Both the position numbers and the translations under genes were made by a program. Shown here piece after piece: positions 13,801 through 25,800 of a stretch of DNA of 64,000 nucleotides (the stretch's first letter is position 1; every line of letters begins with the position of its first letter). Below the pieces are notes generated by a model. It made no database searches and was not told the origin of the DNA. It saw only the letters and a program-made list of their open reading frames with translations. Source of the stretch: Dendrolimus kikuchii (taxonomy: Eukaryota > Arthropoda > Insecta > Lepidoptera > Lasiocampidae); assembly GCA_019925095.2 (NCBI GenBank), contig CM034391.1, positions 3,623,051 through 3,687,050 on the forward strand, written 5' to 3'.

Positions 13801-16800
13801 GGTAGACGTTGTTCTGCCCTGAAGAAATAAAATTTAGAACCCGATTCCAGCGCCACCTACCGGGTCCAAATGTAAGCTATCCTATCTTTCAAGTCGAATA
13901 AAACTGCACACGCTGTGCAAATTTGATTAAAATCGGTCAAGTGGTTTAGGAGTCCATCGCGGACAAACAACGTGACACGTAATTTATATATATTAAGATT
14001 TTATTTACCGCTATCAACATTAATGGTTCGTATCTTGACTTTTAGGTTTTTATTGACTGACATCTTTATTCTTTAGTTCAGTATTCAATAACCCTAAATA
14101 TTGTTGATTGTTGAACAGTGGTAGCGTAATGGCTAGAGCACGCGTCCCAAACTCAGAGGGCGCGGGTTCGATCCTGGCCGGAGCGCATGCACCACTTAGT
14201 CAGTTTTCTGATCTAATGTGCATATTGTTACAATTACCACATGCTAACAACGGTGAAGGAAAACATCGTGATGCAACCTGCACATCGAGATAACCGATGT
14301 GTCAAACCTGCCAAGCCGCCTTGAACAAGCGTGTAGGGTATACTATCCGTCTCTCCTATAATGGGAGGCCCGAGCCCAGCAGTGGGATGTTTATGGGCTG
14401 ATATTATTAACTTTTTATTTATTAGTGGTCACGATCCAGTCACCCTTAGGAGAACAGCAGCGCATTTGTAGCACCTTTGGTGTGGCAAATGTCCATAGGC
14501 GATGCTAAGCGCTTTCCATCAGTTGGGCCGTTTGTCTATGCGCTGAACTCATGCAATAAAAATAAAAATTAATTTGAAGCGCCACTTGCGACAGTCTCTG
14601 GAATTCTTCGAGTGCGAGACAGAGACGGGAGAAATTAAGTGACAGCAGCATACATAGGCTACGTTCCATTAGGGACTCGCAACAACCACGTCCACGACCG
14701 CGAGTTTTCCCGTTCCACTTGCTTCTTGGCGTAACAATCGTAAACCCAAGTGGAACGGCTATTCGACCCACCTATTGACATGGGTCGTCGTGAGCGTTGT
14801 GTGATCGAAAATGATGACGTCATTAGTGACGTTTTCGCCACGACCACAACGATCGCGGTCGCCTTGTGCTACGGCTAACTGAGCGTTTTGGGCGTTGTGA
14901 ACTACTAATGGAACGCCCTACCAGTGGTATTTATAGAGGTCAATGACACGATCACACAACTGGGTCAAACACAAAAACGGAAGATAAAGTGTTTAAGTTA
15001 CATAAATTCCATATGTACATTATTTGTTCATGTATTTATTTTATCATATAAGATTATGTTGTGGGTTATGTTATGTTAGATTGGACAGGTTTTTGTATTT
15101 TAAAAAAATAATTATTTTTATTGCTCTTGTTTAAACCAAAATGTCTTCTACTGTAGACTGTTCGGATACTGAATACCTGAGTTTGGTAAACGCTGCGAAA
15201 GAGAGAGAGAGATAATACTTTATTGCACACCAAAATATACAATTACAAAAACAGACCATATTTACAATATTTTCTAGGCAATACAACAGGCGGCCTTATC
15301 GCTCAAAGCGATCTCTTCCAGTCAACGTAAATCAGTGGTTCCCAAACTTATTTTGTATACTGCCCACTTTGAGAATAAATTATTTTTTAGCGCCCCCATT
15401 TTTTCACCTACTTAAAAACCACTATAACGTCAAATTAAATTAATTGATTATTGTGAGCTATATTAGGGGAGAACGGAGCGAACGATTAACATGATTTTTA
15501 TTTCATTTATTCAATCAAACAGGACAGATTTATGAACTACGCGGAGAGAAATATCGAACCAAGTTTGAGCAATCTCTTAATTAATGTTAGTTGATCTTCA
15601 CAAGTTGTAGTCGAGACTCGAGAGTTCAGTCGGCGTCTAAGAGACCTCCTAGCTAGATGAAATTACAAATCGCCCAAGCCTCTACAAAACGCCCCCATTG
15701 TTTTTTTCTGTGTCTCTTACCGCCCCCCTTTAGGCCTGCAGCGCCCACAAGGGGGCGTTATCGCCCACTTTGGGATCAGCAGACAGGCAGACGGCCCACT
15801 TGGTGGAAAGCGGTTACCATCGCCTATAGACTTTTGCAACACCAAAGGTGCTACAAATGCGCTGCTGCTCTCTTAAAGGAGACTGGAACCTGGTCACTAA
15901 TGCCGGAACACAACACAAGGTTGTATTCTTTATGGCGGCATACTCACTGTCCAGGTTATCCGAAGGGCGCAGCCAGAGCCTCACCCGGGCGGAGTTGCGC
16001 AACGGTTACAAGACGGAGCTCACCGCACCAGTACAACAAGCGAACAGCAAACACCATAACGACGAACAAGGTAACTGTTGTGCTACAGGACCGAATTTCA
16101 CGCACCTAATATGTATGTCAACTGTGATGAGTTAGAACTGTTTTGATTAAATAGATAACACTTTATTGCTCACCAAATGTACAATTTTAAAAATGCACAA
16201 TTACAATATTGTCATGGTAGAAACAATTGGCAGCCTCTTATCGCTTAAAGCAATCTCTTCCAGGCAACTTTTTTTTTTACGAGCTGTAATACATCATGGA
16301 CACCCTACCGCTCGGGGGACAAGAGTAGGGTAGTGTTGGGACTCCCGATGGCATTCTCGAACCTACCAACTATACTACCTCCTTAGACCATCTCGACACC
16401 GTATGTCAGGACCTTGAGAACCAAATACATATTCAATAGTCTTGGCGGCGATGGCTCATAGAGCCCCTAGCATAGAGTTGAATATTGGCCCACCACCATT
16501 GTTGATAAGTTGCGCGTGCGAGTTCAGCGCAGCGCCATCTCTAGACCAGTGTCTGAACGATAAGTATTCCCCACCTTGTCGTTGATGGCCATTGTTAGGG
16601 CGGAAGGGATTGGTGATAGTCCCTTCTTCGACGCCCTGGTTTACGGCGGCGGATTGGAGCCGAAGAAGCTGCATCCTCCCGTTCCATTTCCGCTGCCTCC
16701 TTCTGCGACATGGTGATGTCGCAATCGAAATTAGGACCGCCTCCCAAGTCTCCTCACTGACGACCATCGAACGGACTATGGTCGGTAGTGATAAGTCAGT

Positions 16801-19800
16801 TCCCATCCATCAGCACACTGCGTTGATCTGCCCACGCGGGGCATGATTGCAGCGTGTGCTGGGCGGTGTCCTCCGGACAGGTGTCACGGTGGTGACATCT
16901 CGTATCTAGCTGCCTTCCAGCAATCCGGCACAAACAAATTTGTCGCCATAACAACCAGGTGGTAGGGCATTTAGCCCGCAAACATAGGGATGGTAACCGT
17001 TTTCCATCAACCGCCCCTGGTCTATATGTAAGGGAGCCATGTTGCCGGTATGCCGCAGCATAACAACTTTGAGTTGTGTTCCGGCATTCAACACGCCAAA
17101 GTGACCAGGTCTCTTCCAGTCTCTCTTAAGGTAGAGACAAACATAACTACATATTTTATAAATTAAATACACTTACCAGCAAGCTGCCAGGTGGTAGGGC
17201 ATTCGTATGGCACCTGGTTGGTCGCATGTTGTGTTCCGGCAGTGAAGGTTCCAGTGACCCATAGGCATTTGTACCACCTTTGGTGGTAACCGCTTTCCAT
17301 CACTTTTTGATTTGTGGGCCGTCTGACCTAGAGTCTGCATTATTTTTGAGCTCCTGCAAGTAGAATTCGTAGCACCTTTGGTGTGTTGCAAATGTCCATA
17401 GGCGATGGTAACCGCTTTTCATCAAGTGGGCCGTCTGCCTGTCTGCTGAGCTCCTGCAATAAAAAAAAAAATGCAAAACAGTAAAACAATAATATCGTGA
17501 ATGTATTGACTTGCAGGAGGGCATACTAGTCAACGTCAAATTTTATGAGTTTTCTTATTTAGCAATAGAAGGCTGCGCAAGAGTCGTTATTTCATTATAG
17601 ATCGAATATTGATCATCTTGTAGCAGCTAGTATAAAAGTTATATATACTACTAGCTGTCCCGGCAGACGTTGTTCTGCCCTGAAGAAATAAAATTTAGAA
17701 CCCGATTGCAGCGCCACCTACCGGGTCCAAATTTAATCCTATCTTTCAAGTCGGATTAAACTGCATACGGTGTGCAAATTTGATTAAAATCGGTCAAATA
17801 GTTTAGGAGTCCATCGTGGACAAACAACGTGACACGTAATTTATATATATTAAGATTTGGCGCGACTTATATAAAATTCTTTGCGATTTTATTTTCTGAG
17901 TTGACATACATATATCTGGTTGTAATTTAAATTAAACTGTAGTCCAACTAAATAAAATTAGACTATAAATGAATTGTGTTAAATTTTCAACGTTATATTT
18001 AAAAGTTTTTAATGGTCTATCATAAATTTACTTGTAATACAAGGAGGGCAGCCAGCCTATGATGTCATTGAAATTTGTCTATTCATACGAAGCTGCGCTT
18101 GCCACTCTGTGTCCTATTCACGAACATCCATCATAGTTTGTGTTTTATAAAATGTGAAATTATTGTCTATGACAATTTTGATCAAGGTGTAGACGAAACA
18201 TTAGCCCTATTATAGTATTGCAAATATCTTCCTGCGACGGTATCTACTTATGGCCGGTTCCTATGTCTCACTATTCGTTCATCATCAGCTCAGTTTTGAA
18301 ATTAGTTGTCAGTACAAGTATAATGTCAAAATTCAATACAAAGTCAAAGCTCAATAGCTCATATGCCATTAATTTTTTGAAAATCAGTTACCCTTGTCAG
18401 GAATCGAATCGGCCGATTTTGAAAAAAATAATACTGACTGACTTGTAAAGCTCAATTTCTCACAAAACATGTCAAACGGGAAGCCAAGGGAAAGATTGTC
18501 TTTGAACACAATTTTCTATTTTTCATGCATCTATCTATCTAAAATAGTGTAAGGATTGGCCCTGAAGGCTCACTTGTAAAATTCACCATGTATACACCTA
18601 TTTTAAGGGCCCGTCAAGCTCAGTGTTTCCTCAGACGTGGTCAGGGTGCTTAAGTACTCTCAATTCAATTTAAGTTTTAATTCATTCATAACGTAATTGA
18701 TCATTTAATGATATCAAATTAAAACAATTTTATCATGTCAAGACAATAATTTCACACTTTCGTAATCATTAATCACATTTTCACTACTGTAAATATCGAT
18801 GTCTTGTACACATTAACGTAATAGAGAAACGGGTTATATACGCTTCGATGCGGCCATTGTGCTTTGCGGTGCTTAGTTCCGTACATTTTAAAATGAAGAA
18901 TTTTAATAGTTCGCCATATGCGGTACGGCCGTATACATCGCGATGGGAACATCGCAATGTATTCGGCGGTACCGTAAGTCGTCACAAACTTATCTGGCTC
19001 GGTGGCGAAAATTGAAACTAAATTTTGACATTTATTTTTTATGACTTTGACGTTTTACAAAGACGCTAGCGCCACTCCGGCCCGCACATGTAAGTTTGTA
19101 GGAATTTAATATAAATAGTTATCATGACGTCTACATACTTTCTCAAGCTCTAATCTTGCAAAATCTTTGCAGACAGCTAGACGACTTGTATATTCAATTA
19201 AAATAATATAAAAAACAAAAAACCTAAAGGTAGGAGTTTCAGAAAGTATGTCAATCAATCAATGTGTAACTGGTGATATAAGAATAATTATAGAATTCTG
19301 TCGCAATATTTTACAACTTATTGCGCCCAATATAAATAGTATAAAATGCATAGATGCCAAAATCTTTATAAAATACATAAGGAGGAATGTTTGTCGTCAC
19401 GATTTAAAGAGGGTGATACACGTGCGAGTAACTACGCCCACTTTACGGCTCGGCGACGTTTTTCGTCCGTCTGTCGCCGTAATTGGGTATTTAACAGTCA
19501 AATCAACTGAGACACTTTTTATCATCGCATAAAACGTCACAGCCTTCTTTTAATTTTGTATGAGAATACTGCCTTTTGACGTCACAATTTTAATGAGTGA
19601 ACAAGCTTATTAATTATTGTTTAAACTATAATTAAAATTATTTCTATAATGGACTATTGAAAATAAATGACAATAAGATTTTTTGACGCTTGCTTTTTTT
19701 ATATGAATACTATGTTAATGCGTGTGTGTCAAATACCCAATTACGCTAGCTTTTAGAAGCGAAGAGAGTCGTCGAGTCATCAGTACGCGTACTTGCTCGC

Positions 19801-22800
19801 ACGTCTATCACTCGCTTAACAATAGGCTGGCAAGTTTGTACGTGACACCCCCACTGACGCGCGGCAGTGGAGGTGAAGAGATCTATGAGGGTGCTGCTGT
19901 CATAGCATGGAAGACGAATACTAAACAACGACGTTCGTTCATTAAGAAACGTAACACGTAACACATTCTGCATTAATAGTTTGCGCCACCAGTCCGTTTT
20001 GTTACTCCCAAAAAAAAACAAATAAAACTTTTAGTCAACGTCTTATTATTTATGGACAGGTGGCGCCATCTGTGATTTGAGTGCGTGTTATATTCGTGTC
20101 AAACTCTCGCTTCCCGCGATGTCATAAATCATCGGTGCACTTAGGGTGAGACACTTGCGGTTCGTCACTTATCGATAATCATATGTTTTATAATAAAACT
20201 ACTTTTTAACGGTTTTAGGCGCGGTAATTTATTTTATTTGTATTATTCCGACGTTTCGGCCACTTTTCAGTAGCCGTGATCACGGAAGACAAAGATGTCA
20301 AGTGTCAATGATTATTGTTCAAGTTTTATTTAGCCTACCGCCAACTTGTGTGTGTAAATAAAACTTAAACAATACTCATTGACACTTGACAACTTTGTCT
20401 TCCGTGATCACGGTTACTGAAAAGTGACTAAAACGTCGGAATAATAAAAATCAAATAAATTACCGCGCTTAAAACCGTTAAACGTACTTTTATTATGTAT
20501 TATACTAGTCGCGAAAACTTAAGAAAATATTATCATATGTTTTCATAGTTTTAATATGGACAATATACTAGTACATCACTACGCCTCCCATTAGGTATGT
20601 ACGTGTGACAGAGTGAGACGTAGGCGCTGTCCTATTCCCACATTTAATGCCCTACGGGCAGCGAGTGTTTCACATGAGTATAGTTACGATTTTTACCGGG
20701 CGATTGATAGCCGTTAGTATTTATTCTTCTTCCATATGCATAATTATTTGCAGCCCCTGCTATCATGCGTTCCCCATCATCGTCGGCGTATGAAAGTGTT
20801 ACGTACCAACTTGCTGAACTATAATAATATCAAGAATGTTCCTCGAACTTTAGGAATAATATTATAATATCGTTGTATTCACCAGCCCAGACTGCTGGTT
20901 TACACTTTTTAACTAGCATTCGTATATTAAGCATTCTTAACCATGGAAAAAGAATATTATAGTCGTTTCCTTATATTTATAGAAAATCACAACTAAAACA
21001 TTTAATCGATGTCTCGAACATATTTTTGAAAGTTGTAAGAACAGACTTCAGGAACACTGGTTGGCGTCAATTTTGTTGCAAAAGTCTGTTACGCATTAGT
21101 ATTTTATATTATTTGCGCTGTAGCATGGGCGACATTAGGCGAACCGTTCCTTTTCACATTTTCGAAACTACCGTCATTTACGCGGTTGGGTAGATGACAC
21201 GTGTTACAATAAACGCTAACACTGTTTAAAAGTGCGAGAGCTAAAGTACTATACTATCATCCTAATTTTAATATATCAAAATAATAATAATTTTAATTAG
21301 TGGTTGAATAATGAATACGTTATATTACTTATTACAAATATGACGATAGAACTTGCTAAGCTCGTACAAAATCTCGTAGGCTTAACATTTTTTAACATGA
21401 TAAATAGTTCCTGAGGTCATTTGACTCTCAACTACTCTATTGTTATTCCTTATTCTTCTTCCATAGTTTTAAGAATGAATTATTGATATAAATAGATTTA
21501 AAGTACAACATTCAGGTAAATAATAATCTCAGTCTGGTGTGATGAATTTCAAATTGTTTCACTGTACATCCATATAACTCATTCTTGACGTAACGATATT
21601 TGTTATTATCCCCGCTAAGCTTTATAACTACTCGTTAGCTTCTGATGGCTGTTGTTCCCTACAAGACTTGTATGAAAAAGCGCAGTTATTTGTTGCTTAA
21701 CGAACAGTCAAAATTTAAAAATCAAGTATGTACAAAATGTATGCCAAGATGAAGTTAAAAATTTAGCAAATATTTTATCAAATGTAAAGGCTCTTTAAGT
21801 TAATCGTCGTTTAAGTTAAATGTTGCACTAAATTTTACAATGCAATAATAAAAGTTAGTTTAAAGTTCTATGGATGTACATTAATATGTGAGCTGTGCTT
21901 CGCCGCTGTCCTTACGCGCCCTACACATCGCCTGCCCATTTATATTGCTCTTTCACATGCCTCGCTACACTAAACACGACTTTAACACCAAGCTATTAAG
22001 GGCTATTTTGTTATTGTATTCACATAAAGGTACCTTATCGCTTACGGGATGCTTCAACTACAGGAAAATATGTAGATTTTAAGTAGTTTACGAGTCAAAA
22101 TCATTTGATCCTAAATAAAAACTGACCATTTTGGTTTCATCGACTATCGCTAAACTTGAATTCGCCTCTAGAGAAGTTAGCTACCCGAGTTTGCACTGGT
22201 CCAGTGAAGTTATAGTTTATTATCACTGAGAATTTGTAGAGCGAAAGAGATGGCATACGAATTTGGATAGAGGCAGCGAGAGCGCAACACCCCTCTCAGG
22301 TCTGTATGTACCTCGTGAATATTATATTCGCACGCATTTAACGCATTTTACTTTTGTTCATACTGCAATAGAAAACTGGGAAGCACACACTGCTTCTCTG
22401 TTAAGTTTTATAGCTATAATGGAGGGTTTGGTGTCTTCGCATAGTAAAAGACAATGAAATTGCTCATAAATTATGTCATTATCAATGTCTCGACATGGCG
22501 TCTATTAGCTAAGATATTGTATCTATGTGGTAAGCATTTCTTGACTTCTGATCATCATCTTTACGTTAGGTCCTGATTGCATACAGAGCGCCTCTTTCGG
22601 AGTTCGAAGTACCATTTTCTAAATTTTTTCTCAATTTCGTGCGGTATTCAGCATGCTCTATTATGTGACCATTAAAATCATCCAAAATTTTCGGGGCCTA
22701 TGTCATTTTTACACATATCTAATAGATCGATATGGCTAGATACTTGTTCTCCACATAGCTTGGCGGTCGTAGCCAAGCCGGTAAAATGGCTGTAAATAAG

Positions 22801-25800
22801 ACGAGTTTAAAGATCTGTTACATAAAAACATGCATATATTATATCGGAATTTGACTCGTCAACTTCTTTAGTAGTGTGATCAATAATGTCTTAGAAGGTG
22901 GTATTTAGTGGCAAGGTGTGAGCGGACCATCTCATGATCACCGCCATCTATCATCCGGTGTTGTAGCTTCGCATTTATAACATGGCCTGGCATACGGTAA
23001 CACGGTATGGGAGCTCTTTGGTCTCAATTAAAGTCGGTTTATAACGTACGACGCTTGAAGCCTTAAATATCGCAGAGACAGCGCTAATGGTAATCACGTG
23101 ATATATGGAATACCACGTAGCTTGGAAGCTTATGTTGAATCTATTTAATTTTACAGTAGTTAATTGGGGGACAGAAGTTTATTCGTTATACTTAAGACCG
23201 AAGCGCATTACATATTGAATACCATAAGCGAAATTAGTTCGAACCCCATTCATATTGAAATTCCATAAGCGGAATTTGTTCTAACTCCTATTATACATAT
23301 TGAAATTCCATAAGCGAAATTTGTTCGAACCCCATTACATATTAAAATTTTATAAGTGGAATTTGTTCGAAACCCATTACATATTGAAATTCTATAAGCG
23401 AAGTTTGTTCGAACTTCATTACATATTGAAATTCCACAATTGGAACTAACACGTCCGGATATCGGTTCACGTGCAGTGTTGGCATCAGTATAAAGTACCA
23501 TAGAGCTCCGATACTAGTGAGAGTGGGCAGAGCGCGGCGTAGTGTCCGCGGTTAGGGGCGGGGCACACGTGCGTACACGCGTGTGGTGCACGGCAGGCTG
23601 GCTGCACTCGCTCGCGGGGCTGGTGAAGCGCCGCCTCAGCGGGTACGTGAAGTGGCACCACGTTGCAGTGCGCCGCGGTAGCCACAGCCACAGCCGGCCG
23701 CATCCCCACCACGCGCACCATAGGTGAGTCCAACTATACCCACCACGGCGTGTGTTTGCAACTTGATCACTGTGAGTAGTCTCGTCTTGTCTCTTTTACT
23801 AACATACAATAAATCCAGCCTTACCCCCATTTTATCCTAAGCAAGGTTTGCATCTCAATTGTTTTTATAGCAAGTGCTATTTTAAACTATTATTTTATAA
23901 ATAGAAAGAACTACGTGTTAACGGTTTTAAGCGCAACATTTTATTTGCTTTATTCCGACATATGGCAAACTTTTCAGTAGCAGTGATCACGGAATACAAA
24001 AATGTCAAGTGTCAATGAGTCATGGTAAAGTTATTATTCAACCTACCTCCAACTCGTTCATTTCAATTTTTTTTAAATGATTATTATTTAGGTTAAGGGA
24101 GCCTAATCTAATTTACCACCGCTTCGCAACATGTTGTTGCTTGAAGTGAAAAAGCGGCGCAAGGAACTCTTCAGCAACAAGCCTTGCTCTAACAATTTTA
24201 TATAATACTGGGATATGCCCGCGAATTCATCCACGGTTTCTTCATTCCCGGGACATAAAGTATCGCAGCATTTATAACAGTTTTTATGCACCCGAAAAAC
24301 TACAAACCGCTTCCCGGAATATTCCTGCGGATTGTCGGGATAAAATATATTACATTAAATTTGCTATCGAACAAATTTAAATCAAAAATCAAATTGGAAT
24401 AAGATTTTGGAAGTGAAACTTCTTTAGAGTCATTGTGATTTGGCACTCGATGAAACGAAAAAGTGGCACTAAAAATATACGACTAAGCTTGCGAGAGAAT
24501 GAGATAGATTACATTATATTTAACCCTTTAGCTCACTATTAGCACATATGTGTCCGCGATAAGAGTGCAGATCGCGTTTGTGCATGTGATCGTTAATTGT
24601 GTTGTTGTCTCACTCTGTTTATATAGGATTTGTATGATTTGTATGAAATGGGTATATTTTCTTGGTATATTACGAGATAGTGATAGTGTTAGTCTTGCGG
24701 CTTTTTGGTATATCGATAAGTATATCGATAATTGTCTTACATACATACATACATAGATAACTTCATGCCAGTTCCCTTGCGGGGTAGGCACGATAATTGT
24801 CTTAAGGGTTAATAAATTAAACGCTACGTTCATACAGATGATGAGTCAGGAATTTTTTGAATTTTTTCGTTAATACTTCAAATTTCGTGTTTTAAAGCTT
24901 GAATATATTGTAATGATATAATATATGAAATGTGACGTCACCAAATTTAGAATCTCTCCCATCCCTTGTCACACTTCGTTTCACTTCTAATTCCCTCCAG
25001 ATTCCCAGGATAAAAAGTAGCTGTGTAGCTTTTAAGTGAATCCCGAAAATACAGACAAACAGACAAGAAATAATAAAAAAATTGCATCGTATTCTCCATC
25101 GTTTATATACTCTATTCTAATTGTTTTTTTTAATAGCTTCACTATACAGATATGGCAAGTTTAGAATTTTATAATATTATATATTAAATTAAAACAGACT
25201 AGTACTACTGAAAAGTGGCCGAAATGTTGAAATAATAATCAAATAAAATGCCGCTCTTAAAACTGTTACAACGTAGTCTTCCTTATGTGTACTAGTCGCG
25301 AAAAGTTAAGAAAATATTATTATTATATGATTTTCAATTTTAAGTTTGATAAGGACTAATCTAACCAAAATTGTAAGTCTTAAAACATAATAATAGTGTA
25401 GAATAAATAATCCGAGAGGTGAACGGCTATTTCCAACCTAAACCCATCAATTTTTATTGCATGCAAATAAAATTGTCTAATATCTAAAAATGTACACATT
25501 AAAGCATTATGTCTGAAATATACGAGTATTTTAATAAAGTTAACAGAACAATTCTGTGCTCATGCATGTCAGTTTTCCGGATATTATGTATGTTACACAC
25601 ATTCCACACAAGGATAATCGTCTGTTTTACTTCATGAATACTCGTTGGAATGAGTTTTTGCGAATGCCAATGCTTGTCTATTTCTTAAATATTTAAAATT
25701 TAATCATATTAATATTAATATATAATAGCCATGTCGCCTAAAGGGAGCAGATGTGTGAAGTCAGTTGAAAACCTTCATTGTGGCTGAAAGTGGGTTTAGT

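Noticed and set aside
14118..14190. Functional tRNA gene
   Set aside because: A and B boxes are present but the stem pairing is poor and the sequence continues into a repeated SINE body.
16456..16846. Overlapping open frames on both strands in GC-rich sequence
   Set aside because: No domain motif, no splice sites, flanked by repeat tails; more like a decayed LINE body.
23250..23501. Minus-strand frame with repeated ISICNG-like units
   Set aside because: It is simply the translation of the 43-bp tandem repeat.
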